DNA of 64,000 bases from Paracentrotus lividus (lineage: Eukaryota > Echinodermata > Echinoidea > Camarodonta > Echinidae), in assembly GCA_940671915.1 (NCBI GenBank), contig CALNVZ010003435.1:8586298-8650297 (forward strand). Direction: 5' to 3'. Shown here piece after piece: positions 14,084 to 26,807 of the stretch; position 1 is the first letter of the stretch, and each line of letters opens with the position of its first letter. The notes under the pieces were generated by a model. It did no database searches. It worked only from the letters and a program-made list of their open reading frames with translations, and was not told the DNA's origin. Position numbers and translations under genes: made by a program.

Positions 14084-14222
14084 GGGGGGCATTTCATCAA
14101 AGGACTTGTCAGACATTTTATCCGACAAACTGTTATAAGCTACTGAAATGCTTGCATCTGATTGGCTGAGAGCAAAGTTGTCGGATGAAATGTCTGACAA
14201 GTCCTTTGATGAAATGCCCCCC
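14084..14222. mobile_element. Compact MITE with ~45-bp inverted repeats
   Basis: The element begins GGGGGGCATTTCATCAAAGG and ends with the reverse complement. Arms of about 45 bases are almost perfect through TTGTC/GACAA, leaving a ~48-base centre. A 139-bp hairpin with no coding room fits a non-autonomous DNA transposon. The immediate flanks do not show a clear target duplication. Confidence 0.75.
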
Positions 14223-14680
14223 AGTTCTCGTTGGGAATAGAAGAACCAAATAATGGTTGATGTGTCAGCTTCTGATGCAGGATGACTGAAATATTTTTGG
14301 CCCCTGGATGGATGGCGAATCCAAAATGACGGTCCGTATTGTTTGGTCCCTGATCGGATTGTGATATTCAAGGCTTGTACTTTTTTTGGTGGAAAGGTCA
14401 TTGTATAGGGTCAAGTCCACTCAGAAATCGGGGAAGGGTAGGGTCAAGGGTCTCTGATATTTATATTTGAAACAATCACTAGTTGGCCTACTATCTTAGG
14501 ACTGGTGGAGAAGTCACGCTTGGGTCGTTCATTTCATTATGCATAGGTGTTCAAAAATTTTCTGCCTTCTGCCCTCTAGAAGAGTACCATATATTAGCTA
14601 TAGAAGTTGATAACCAAAAAAAAAATGTATCCATTTTTTTTTTTTTTTTATTTTTTGTAAAGCGAACCTCTGGTCGCCAG

Positions 14681-14735
14681 CGGGGGGGGGGGTTCGTTCG
14701 AACCCCCGAACCCCCCCCCCTGTTACGGGGCCTGT
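14681..14735. repeat. Poly-G/poly-C block ending GTTACGGGGCCTG
   Basis: A G-run is followed by TTCGTTCGAA, C-runs, and a conserved tail reading GTTACGGGGCCTG. Versions of the same tail in either orientation occur near 58646 (gcccgtaacc) and 61661 (gttacgggcctgg), also beside C or G runs. This suggests one dispersed repeat family. Confidence 0.55.
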
Positions 14736-15343
14736 AAGTTCTGACGGAAATTCTGCGAGGATCGAAAGCTCAGGCTCATTTTAATTCCATTTTACTCCAC
14801 TAGCTCTCTCTCTTTCACTGGATGAGCAGTTTTAGCAACTTTCAAATTCTGACATTTATTTTTCGTGCAAGCCCACACATTACCTAGGATAGACATTAGT
14901 ATAGAAAATAAAAACTTATGAGGGAATAGCTGAATAGTGATAAATACAAGTGTGCCTCTTCTATCTGGTCTCCATTAGAATCGTCATCGATTGATAGGTT
15001 CAAGAGTTTCTTTTGGAAGGTCATCCACCGGTTGGCAATCGTTGCTCGACCTCGTGAAATATTTAGATAGCGGCATATGGAATGCGATGTGTAACGACCT
15101 CGTGTGTGACAACATGTCAGGTCAGCCCATCGAAACGTCATCGTTGAGATGGATGATGATGACTGTGATGATGACCGATGTGTGGTGGTGATTGATGAGC
15201 TATGTAACTTGATTGGAAGACAGAAAGTGACGTAATGATTTAGAACTGCATCAGTCAACAGATGTCGTATCAGAACACCTTCCCCATGAACTGTCACCCA
15301 ACATGCACCCCTCCATCCGATAACCACCATGACCTACCTCTGT

Positions 15344-15450
15344 GGGACAACTTCCTTCAATATGGACAACTACCTCTGTAGAATAGGGGTAGTTGTCCGG
15401 GGTAGTTGTTTGTGGATTATAGCGCAGGGTAGTTGTCCAACGGACAATAT
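15344..15450. repeat. Second GGACAACT foldback cluster
   Basis: GGACAACT copies near 15346 and 15365 are followed by AGTTGTCC copies near 15393 and 15432, so the segment has inverted symmetry. It belongs with 256-371 and with the arms of 59378-60817. Confidence 0.55.
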
Positions 15451-18400
15451 TGTTGATAGTGTAATCTTAAAACAAAATAACACAAAAATAATACTAATCA
15501 TATTCAAACAGAGAAAAGGACAAAATATGAATACGTGAGCAATAAGGATACATCAAGTTAAATTATTAATTTCTCATGAATTGGGCATTTTCTTCATCAA
15601 GATTCAAAGAATTATCATAATGGCGAACATGTGGATAAAATGAAAAAGGGTCATTCACCGAATTCACGTGTGTTAAAAATTGTTCAGCTTTATATTAATT
15701 ATCATTACCATATGTGACCTTTCTTTAACACACCATGGTTCTGCACTCTGTAAAAACTCCCATTCAATATGTTTTTGAAGGTATATAATGGATATGGGAA
15801 ATATCATATGGCATAATGTTGATCATTCTTTAACGAGTCTAGACAAGGGTTTGTTCACGATTTAGGGACTTTTTTTTTTATTTTTTTTACTTTATCATGT
15901 TTATTTATTATTATATCATCTGGTTACTTTTTTTGTTTTTGTTTGTGTTTTGTTTTGTTGTTTGTTTGTTTGTTGTTGTTTTGTTTTGTTTTGTTTGTTT
16001 GTTTTTTTTTTTTGGGGGGGGGGTAGGGCGCATATACCTACTCGATCTTCCCTATAAATCGAAGTCGTGTGACTAGGGCTATCCTTTGGGCAATCCTTTG
16101 ACATGGGGTAGCCTAACCAACTCATCTAAACTATCTTGAAGCTGTATGATCGGGTAGTTGGAACTGGAGAAAAGATAAGGTTGGAAGGCACCACAACTTC
16201 TGTGGGCCTTTATATATTGTGCGAATCGAAAATACGATATCAGTTACATAATTATAAAAGGCGAATTGTAATGCTACTGATTTTGACTGATTATAAAACT
16301 AATAATAGCCGTACAAAAAGCTTAAGATCAATATCGTCATAATTTAGTTCTCTGCAAATAATCACGATAATGCTATTTTTAAGAAGTCCCGAAACGAATT
16401 CAACTCGACGAAAAGAAAGAAAGGCATACTATATCATTGTATCTTTTCTCCCTCAAATCCCTTCACAAAACTGTTTTCTTTTCCTTCTTGAACTCAGTTG
16501 TCAGATTTCATATTTTTCTTTCATCCATATCAAAACTCGATCATAATGACCTAATTTTTGCAAACTCGCTGTAACTCCTCTCTTGGGTCTGTTTTCTTAT
16601 TCGATACATATTCTGGATTTTGAAGCCGCAGGTACATGAAGTCTATATTTAGAGCAGAAGCAATTCCAAGTTGTAAATCACTGATTTCCGTCAAAAACAC
16701 TTGTCTGATCGTGGAAACTAAAATTACCTTGATTTTTATTGATTATTCAACAGGTGTATAGAGCTTCCTTTTTGTGAGATTAGATGGTTTAAATCAAAAT
16801 ATTTATGCATTCATATAAAGGAGTTGATAGGATTTGATTTAATTTTTTTGGGGAAGTAATGTAGTTTCGGTTTTGTCCCGGTAATTCATTATATTCAATT
16901 TCGCTTGAGAATGAGGAAAATGAGGATTGGGACTGAGTTTATCATACTTTTTCATATTTGAATCAGACTTGGATCATTGAATAACAACTATTCTAATATT
17001 TCAAATTTTGACATGATTTTGAGTTAGGAACTATTATTATGTTCATTTCATTATCCATAGTGATAATACTAAACAATGGCATATTTATCATATGGAGTAA
17101 CCGTGAGAATATTAGACAATGTTAGAAGATTCGGTACAGAACAAGACAACGTTGGATCCAGAATGTGGTAAATTAGGCATGTTAGGGGGTGCGGAAGACA
17201 TATTGAAAATAAAGGGGTGGAGAAGGCGATTTTCATAAAAGTAATCGTCAATTTTCATCCTCCAAAAACATCTATAGGAAAAATAATAGAGGTGTGCGCT
17301 CTAAGTATAGTGCACCTCCTTGATCCTCAAGTGGTAGCCAGTCGTTCGTTGAAAAAAAAAAAAAAAAAAGTTGTTCGTATATAACCGACCTCTTGAAACA
17401 CCCCCTGACACTGCACATACAAGCATTTGCCAAGCTCGAGGATGAACCCAGACACTTTTCAATTTTCGGTCGCAAATCCAATCATCAGATCATCCCACCC
17501 ATTTTCCTACTCTAAACATCCCCGTCTGATGAATCATTCCACGTCTGTCTTTTGTTATTGAACATCCACATACAGTCTGACAGAGGTCGTTTTCATAAGC
17601 CATACTTTTGTCTCTATTGACTAGTAATATCATCAAGGAGCTGCGTTACATATTTTTATTACATAAAGGTAATAATTCTTAGAGTTGGTTTTAATAAGCT
17701 TTTTTTTTTCATTTAGACTATTCCTGCAATGAGAAGGTCATAATGTATCGTGTTGTGTGAGCTTGATAATTATGGGCAGGCATTGGGAAAGGGGAAACGC
17801 CCCCTCCCCAGTCGAGTAATCTAACAAAGGGTAGAAACAAAAAAAGGGGGACGAGAACTATTTTTCTTTCAGTTATCCATATTTTATATTATTTCATTAC
17901 GTTATTCCGTTTTGCCCCCACCCCCGGGAAACCTTGTCATGCTTTATATTTGAATGTAAATTATGTACTGTCATTAAAGTGAATGAATTTTTTTCCCCAA
18001 ACATGGCTTAATACTAAGGGTTTTTGATATTTTCATAAATGGTGTGTGATCAGAAGGCCAACATCCTCTTTGGTGGTCACGGTGCACTGCCTTGAGTGAT
18101 TGTGATATTTATATTAATGTAGCGGGTATAAAGAGCAAGTCATGTATCCGTTATGATGATATCATGTGTTATTACGAGATGTAAAGATATGGAATAGGAG
18201 ATGGATTCAGTGAAGGTGAAAGAAGGGAGGAAACTTGCAATAAAAAGTTGTTGTTGTTTTTTTTTTTTTACTTTGAGTGAGCTAATGTGGATAGGTGTTG
18301 TGTGGTTTAATGAACAAGATGAATGTCATCGAACTGTTGATTATACCTAATGAGATGGGTTTCAAGTCTCTGTCATAATTATTAAGCAGGACATGAATCC

Positions 18401-18556
18401 ACATTTGATACTCTCGACCCAGGTGATTCGCACCTTAACATGAACACACGCCAATCCACTGTCAGACGAATTCTCTTATTTTCATCAACATGATCAACGT
18501 CATCAATGTGATCTTCGTTACCGCCACCACCCCGCCACCAGCTCCATCATCGCCCT

Positions 18557-18700
18557 ATCAACACCACCACCATTACCATTGTCATTATCATCACCATCAT
18601 TATCATCATCCCCAGCATCATCATCACCATCATCATCACCATCACCACCACCACCATCATCATCATCATCACCATCATCACCACCACCATCACCATCACA
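18557..18700. repeat. CAT/CAC trinucleotide microsatellite
   Basis: The tract is an imperfect run of CAT and CAC triplets. It gives apparent poly-His, poly-Ser and poly-Pro frames on the plus strand, which I do not regard as coding. Confidence 0.9.
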
Positions 18701-20749
18701 ATCCTCATCTCCAATTCAACAGCCCTACATTCGATCGCTCATCTTACCTACCATGTGCAACATTCATCTCACACCATTACTCATTGTCAAGGAGGCTGTT
18801 CCTGTTCTTGATGATGCGATCTGCTGATTGGATGTGACGTGCGTTCAGAATTTCTTGGGACCCTTGTCACACCGAGACGACTGAACCCGCAAAGTCCAGC
18901 AAAATACATTAGCACCAGAGGCAAATTTAATGTTGTGAGTCGCTGTGACGGTGTGACTAGGGTTAACATGATGACGAGTTCTGTAGAATATGTTTCCCCT
19001 ACATGGTCTCATGATGACTCCCGATGCCGAATGATCTTGACAGGCCGTGATCGTTTGCTCTTTTGGTATAACCATCATCATATGGCACGTGTGGGACTAG
19101 TCATCCATTTCCAGTACGATCGGTTATTCTAGTGTGAAAGGGACTTTAATTCTGCTCCTTTTTTTTTTTCTTCGTTCTAATATTTTGGCATTCTTAATCG
19201 TTAGCCAAACTAGTCATCAATTAGCAGGCTTTAGAATGACCGAGAAACTGAGGACAACGTGACGGAGATAATAAAGTGCAGCAGCTGCCCTTACAAAAGT
19301 TATAAAGGCTAATTTAGAAGAAAAAAAATTGGGGTTACTAATATAAAAAAGTAATTCTGATTTTCATCGCGCAAATTTTCCAGAAATGTCTAGCTGCGCT
19401 TTGCAAATCAGAATTACAGACTGGACGCTTTCATTGCCCATGTCACCTCCTTGTCCTAAAAATTTGATCAGGAACTTTAAAATCCACATATCGCTAAAAA
19501 CCTTTTTGCTTCTCATTGAAGTCACACATGGCTGTTCGATGTCCAGATAAATTTAGGACTGACCAACCAACACTTAGTACAAAGTAGAAATGCAGACATC
19601 ACCAGCTCGATGAAATATTCCAATCAGCAATACCTGCCAAATGAAATTAGCAGCACATCAAATTCATATTAGTGGATTATGCTCTAATCCATCTTGAGTC
19701 TGAAAATGCCATGCTGAGAAGTTAATATTACTTTCTCTTTCATTTTGAATAGGAATTATGGACAGTTGACCATTAACATGATTAACACTCGGTGGGGTTC
19801 TTTTGTCATTATTGCCACAACTCCGGGCACTATTTATTACTATAGTATTCCTTTCAAAAATAGCCAAAATTACCCCCTAAATATAGTGTTTGAACGTTTT
19901 TATTTTTTCATTCAAGTTTTCTTTAAAAGGCAAGATTGTCCACTTCAGAACCAAGGGCCTGCTTTACAAGGGAGCTCTGCGATATATAAAATATACATTC
20001 ATACAATTAAGAAAGTTAATAATAGGAATATAAGTAGATAAATAAAACAATGATAACTATTTTCTCAAATAGATACCCAATCATAGTTCCACAACGAAGG
20101 AAAAGTTTAACAAAAATGGAAATGCAGTATGAGGTCAGTTGGATTTATATAAACTAACCACGTCAGTTTCACTAGTCCTCTTTGACGTGAAGCATAAGAA
20201 AATTGTTTGGTCAGTTGGAATTATTATTTGTGAAAATATAGAACAAACAGATGCATTCTCCTTATTATTGTCTACTAGGATAGAATTAAGGAAGGATAAC
20301 TGAATCAATGGAGCAAAAGGGGTCTTTGTTGTAGTCCCCTATGATGTGTTACTGGGGAAATTATTTTTGTCAACTGAAGAAAATTGTTTGGCCAGTTAGA
20401 GACAATTTTTGTCAAAATATGGAAATAAACAGAGGTATTTCCTCCCATATTGTAGACTGGCCTTTAATGGAGGAAGGGTTGGGATTTATGGAGCAAAGGG
20501 GATTATTAAAGAGGAAATTCACTTCATGAGATTTGTGTCTCGCTGTATGACAGATGACTACGTCACTGTTGCGTCATATTTGTCGTATCCTCCATCTGTA
20601 ACTAGTTTTAAAACAATGAAAAACTGCAACCTGAACTTTTACTCGTGTATTGTGAGCATATGTGTATAGCATCTGTGGGGGCGCCGCTCCAAGTTTCACA
20701 TGGTAGGAAACATTAATAGAATTTTATCAAACAGATACTTCACAGCCAT

Positions 20750-20830
20750 TGGCGGCGATGACGGGGGGGGGCGTGTCCCCCCCCCCCCTCGATTTTTCTG
20801 GGGGGGATCGTCCCCCCCCCTCGATTTTTA
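20750..20830. repeat. Tandem C-run units ending in CTCGATTTTT
   Basis: Two units each contain a run of nine or more C residues followed by TCGATTTTT. G-runs precede the C-runs, allowing G:C stems. Confidence 0.65.
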
Positions 20831-23800
20831 AAGCTTAACATATTTTTATGTAGTGATTAGCTTGTAAGGCTAATAAAGAGGTAAAATGTATGTCAAATAC
20901 AATACTAAATGTTATTATGAGGGAAAATTTTCGGCTCGCGCTTCGAGCTCGCAAACATTTTCATTAGTTTCTGCATAATGTGCGAAGTATGCGAATTTTG
21001 AGTGTATCATTTTTCACTTTCGGGTGTTTCCGTCCCCCCCCCCCCCCCAGTCGTGACATGAAATCGCCGCGCTTGTTCACAGCTAAACGTCACGTTTTGT
21101 GGGGAGGGGAAGGGGTAACGACTGCCCGATTGAAATACTAATTATGTTGTAGCAATACCAGCACAGGTGCTTGGTTAGCTAGATATTTTAAGATCCACTA
21201 TTTACAGGGGGAAAAAAGTAATAAAAACGCTATATTGATTGGTTTGAAAGTAAGTTGTATTAATTTTGTGTTGTGGGTTTTCATGGAACTGTGACTGCCT
21301 ATTCCATGTATTTCACTTATTTTTATATGAGCCATCTCTCACGTAAATTCAAAATGGAACACTAGGGTGTGAATTCCGCTCCCCGTGCAAATAAAAGACA
21401 GTTTTTCAAAATCCCACCAAGAATGTTGTAAACAAACGAAGTGTCTACATAATATCCCCGTGTTGTGCTTGTTGTTGCCCGCACCAGGCACTTCTACAAA
21501 GAAACCACTAATACCACATACACATCAACTGTTGGAAAAATAATAAAACGGGTGACAAAGGGGCACCCCAACAACAAATTATTTAATAAAAATTCTAGTT
21601 TTTATATATTCAATTCATTTGTTATTCTTCCTTGGACATATTGGGGAAGGAATTGTGTGGCTATTCGCAAGTGCCGTGTTTGCGAATAGCAGTGCCTGCA
21701 TGAAATGAAATATTGCGGTTTATGATTTTTTAATTGGAAATAAATTATTGTGTGATTTCCGCCTTGAGAGCAACAACAAAGGTTGGACTTGGACTATTGA
21801 TTTGAATACGTTATGTATGAGTTTCAAGTTCAAGGTCATTTCTGCCCCCCCCCCTCCCTTCAAAAAGAAAAAATTTGTAGGGGAGTCAGTGGGACTGATA
21901 CTAGGAATGTTGATAAAATATGGAGTGAGAGGATGTTTGGGCGGTTTGGTATCTCATTCATTTTGAAAATGCAAATAACAGTGGAATGTGATCATTCCGA
22001 ACCTTGTACAAAAAGGCACTTTTATCAAAATATGCTTGGCCAAGAAAAGAAGTTGGTAAACCATGAGGCCTAAAGATTGCCAAAAGGTGAAACGTTTGGC
22101 AGATGAGGAATGGGGAATATTAATAGTCCTTTAAATCGCTGTGTGGGCCTAAACTGAAAAGAACTTGTTGGAAAGTTGATTATTCATGTTATTTGGGAAC
22201 CAATCCTTCTGTAAAGTGTTCCTTTCGTTTTGTTCAAGTGGCAAAAGGGATAATTGTATAAAGTCCCACTTTTATTGAGATCAATATAGAAGTAATGAGG
22301 GCAATGATATATTTCCTTCTCCAAAATTGACCTAAATGACACCCTTGCGGTAAGTCGACAAATTCTTTGAGGGGATTAGCCGTATCTTTAGCTTCGTATC
22401 AGCAAAAGGAATAGATAAAGAGTTTCATAAGCTTCGGTAAACTTGAATTCAAAGTGTTCCTCTGTAGATAAAGTATTAAGTGGGAATATATTCACTTAGG
22501 ATTGTAATTGGTACTAATTCTAATTGTGTGATTTGTATAATAAGGATGATTGGAAGGGGATACACCAGCCCCCTCTCCACCTTTCCACCAAATCTCTTTT
22601 TGTCTCGTATTCATCCGTCCGATAAACGTACTGCACTTCTAATTGGTTGTCATATACCCTGCTGAGATTGTGACTTGCTTGTGCGTGGACGCGGTTTTCC
22701 CCAGGTCATTCTTTATTTTCTCTCATTCGTTCGTTGGCTCAGCTCCGAAGCAGTCTTCTTGGATTGTCAGTGTGGAGTGGCTATAGATTAGTGTGGATTA
22801 ATGTCTGGTGGATTGGGAATGGATTCTAATTCAATGTATCAATGGATTCTACTTATATGTGATTAGCAGATCCTCAGTGATTCTATTAGAGCTCAAGGGA
22901 TCATCATTAAACTGGTATCAAATGACACGTGTCTGGATTTAATGATATACCAATTTTCTTGCTGATGGATGGATTCATAAATTTGGAATATTACGATTGA
23001 GGTACGAATAGGCCTATATGCTTTTCTGTTCGATATCATTCGTTCCATTTCGGGATTGAACATCAAATAACTTCTAACATTCGTAAGAATAGGCCTACAT
23101 AATTCGGTAGGCCTATATTCCATGTCTTTACAAAACGTATATTATTACAGACAAAGTAAAGATGCAGCAATGGGTTTAAAATTTATTGTTGATATCTTTA
23201 CAAACTGGGGACTGAACATGCAAACAGGGAAACATTCACAACTAATTTAGATGGTCATTTTCGTTTAAATTTTAAAAAGATGAGGGCTGAACCCCATCCC
23301 CCCCCCCCCTCGAACCTTCATGAATTTGCTGTCCGATACATTGTAACAACTGTGAGAATGTCAATCCGTATGTCACTGTTGTCGATTGATATCAAATCAA
23401 CCTAACCGTAAAGCCCAAATTGATACTTTTAAATGATCTATTGAAACTTGGCTTCCATTACAAATCACACGATGCGGTACATTGCGTCCTACATGGCTCA
23501 AAAGTTTTCGTCAATACCTTTTCAAATGTTAAACTTGTCATTTATCATTTTGTTAAGCCCTTCATTTTTTCGTGATATATCCTTGAATTTAGTTGATGAA
23601 TAGCAGAAGCCTTACAGTTCTATGCTCCTGCAAAATTGTTTGGGACCAAGGTGATTCAAAGGAGAGGTCAGAACAAAATAAGATAGATCCCTTGTCGTGC
23701 ATCTATATTTCGTTTGATTCTTTTTCAGGTCCTCCATTAATTTGCATGACTTCAAATTTTGAAGGAACGGGGGTTTTCCATAATGTTCAATAATTAAGGG

Positions 23801-25396
23801 TTGTAATTCAGCTATCAATCATGCCTGAAAAGGTACGAATAATAAAGAGAAAGGACAACAGGTTAAAGAAACGGACAAGCGCTCACGAGAGATTTGTCAC
23901 AAGAAAGAAATACCAGTTTGTTCATTTGGGGTTACAATAATTTTGAGACAACTTGGCTGCAATTGATTGAGAAAAAAAAATCAATATCAAATTGATATGT
24001 AGAACCGGTATTCTGAAGATCGAATAGTGTGTACATAGTTACGTGGAGCAGTAACATTGATATGAAACAATAATTTCATCCATACATACTACCTATAATG
24101 CAGATGGAATACATTGTTGTGGAACTTCTCCGCCCCCACATGTGCTAAAATAATCATTTCGGAAATCAATTTTGCTTCACCTACCCTTATTATTTTATTA
24201 ACCATATCCTAAATTCTGCTTTTCCTGTGTGAATCGGAAACTTGTGAATACAAAAGTCTGAAGGTGCAAATTATACTTTGCGTGTCAAAACTAGAGAGTC
24301 GGTCAATTATACACAGGAAGCAATATACCGTTGAGATTGAAAGTTTTGAGCTAACCAATTGAAACAATTTTGGGAGAAAAAAAAATGAGCACGTATGTTT
24401 CACACAATGATACCAATTGTCGATAGCTGCTTAAAAATACGGTGTGGTTTATTATGTCTTTTTCTGTTTTTCACTTTTCCATTCATGCTTATAATATGAG
24501 GTACGAAGTAGTGCAGGTTAGTCCAGACCCGATTATAATATGCCCGCCATTAATTAGATAATTGTTGCCAATCGGTGACGTTGTTTATATCCAAAGGAGG
24601 CAAGAGAAAGAGAGAGAGACGGAAAGAAATTGATAGAAAGCAACATCACCTTCAACGTATAAAACCAACACACCAATCGGGAATAAAGTCTAGTTTATCT
24701 GCTGGATTTTAAAGGAAAGAGCAGGTCTTTTTCAGGGTTTCAATATACGTTTACTGAAAGTTACAAAAGGACCTTTTCCTTTCTTTAGTATCCTTTGAAC
24801 TTCTTCACGGGCCGTTGGCAATATTTACACAAGTTGATAGAAAAGTAAGAACGACTTAAAACTTTTGAGACCGACTTAAAACTTATTTCAGCTTTCTTAA
24901 AGTATTGTTAAAATAACAAAGGTAAACCCTGAGGGCCAATAACACTAACAGTAGCTCTATTTTTACCATGGTATATACAATGGCCTTCTCTGGTCCTACA
25001 TATCGTTACAAAAATATCAACCTGAAAGTACGACTTTCCTGTCGATAATGAATTATTAACCGATGTTACTTGACACGTCCAAAACAATTAGTCATGCTCC
25101 AAATATTCCATTGTATTTTGGTTAAAGTTCATCGATTTCGTGAATTTTTCTAAGCTATTCCACCTACTCAACAGTCCTGATCGCGTGTTGATGGTTGGAA
25201 GATGGAGGAGGGCTTGCTGGAGCTTTGTATTTGTTTTCTCATCGTCTAACCAAAGTGATTGTGTGTTGCCATAAGAAATCTTATCCATCATCTCGAAATG
25301 GGGGGCATAGTCTATTTCGGGACATGTTTTAAGGTTTTAATATAAACCCCTTTTTATGTTTGTAACCCGGGCATTAGTACGATGTCCCTTGAATTC

Positions 25397-25449
25397 CCCC
25401 CCCCCCCCCCCGAAGAACCCCTCCATGAAAAAAAAAAAAAAAAAAAAAA
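25397..25449. repeat. Poly-C followed by poly-A
   Basis: A C-run of about 14 residues is followed by GAAGAACCCCTCCATG and a long A-run. The poly-C-then-poly-A order recurs near 51.75, 53.99 and 54.12 kb. Confidence 0.7.
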
Positions 25450-26807
25450 GATCATGAGCGATTGCACGTCCGCTTCATCGATGGCTACTTCAGCTTATAG
25501 GGGCGGAGGGCGGCTGTTATGGATAAAAATAATGGTCGTGAACAAGTTTACCTCTCAAAAATTAAATGAAGGTCATTGATAGTATAATAAAAAAATAAAA
25601 AGAATAGGCCTATATTTGAAAGTTGAGTTGTGTTCGACTTTGCACTTGCTTTGAAAGTTGAATCGAAACATTTTAAAAGTAGACACTCTTCATGCTCATA
25701 GGTCATTGATGACTAATATTGTTTTAAATGAATATGGAAAATTTAGGGCTTTTCACCTCGTTTGTTCATTACATCTTTTGGAAAGTTTGTGGTAAAAAAA
25801 AGAAATATCATGCAGCTCTAAAACTTTTTCATGATTTGTTGATACTTGCATGATTAAATCATGTGTGGTTGGTTGTGTTAACCTGCACTAACAAGCATTG
25901 ACCAAGGTATTACTAACGTACCTCCTTGATCATACCTAAGATCCCAGGTCCATTGTCAAGTACAGTGACACATCATAACATTTTTTATGCTCGAATCATC
26001 ATCCATCATGTTGTCATGTTTCTGAGCACATGGCTTTGGAATCAATGACATCCGATTGCTAACGACAAGTGACATTATTTTTAGAACATACAGCAACAGA
26101 CACAGCGGGGTAAAAATAATAACCAACTACATGACCAAGGCAATTGAAGAGCCGAAAGGAAACGTTATCAAATGAATGTCACGGTAACTTGAGTATTCTC
26201 CCTGTTTGGAAAAATGCTACTCCTGAAGAATTTTGCTCTCTTCTTTTGCTTGAAACTCCGCGAGTTTGGTAGTGTTTCTGCAGGTTATATTGCACCATTT
26301 TTGGTATACATTATTAAGCTGACAGAGGGAGTAGTTGATGGACTGGTTAAACAAGATTGACAATTTTCTGTGCAATTAGTCCCACCCTACGGATATCAAC
26401 ATTGAACCATAATAATAATAATAATGATAATAATTTGCAAATGAAAAGTCATCATGTTTATGTTGCTAGCGAATTATTATATACCGTTATCTGTATACAA
26501 TACGGAATCATCGAGCTTAATGAACTAATTGGTCCAATTTATACACAATAATGTTATATGTGGTTTCATGTTTTGCCTCACAATCATGACAGTAGTGTAA
26601 AAGTTAATGAGAATGGGGTAAAATAAAATATGAAAATGATAAGAGAGGTAGTAAAGGTGTAATTTTCATCACCGTTACCTGTCGATCACGCTACCTGTCT
26701 TTTATTGTGAGTTTGATGAACAGACTGAAGGCCGACATGGTTTCGTGTGATTTCCTCCTCAAGTTTGTCTATTGTTGTGGTCTACAATTTGCTTGGAAAT
26801 AATAGCA

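Noticed and set aside
14896..15330. 144-codon minus-strand open frame
   Set aside because: Mixed Ser-rich and hydrophobic composition, no recognisable motif and no splice context. It overlaps part of the GGACAACT repeat neighbourhood.
18490..18837. 115-codon open frame with a long poly-His run
   Set aside because: It is a translation of the CAT/CAC microsatellite. The overlapping frames are equally open as poly-Ser and poly-Pro, and no domain lies outside the run.
25088..25291. 67-codon minus-strand frame with natural-looking composition
   Set aside because: No splice acceptor, family resemblance or neighbouring exon could be found, so it is not called as a gene.
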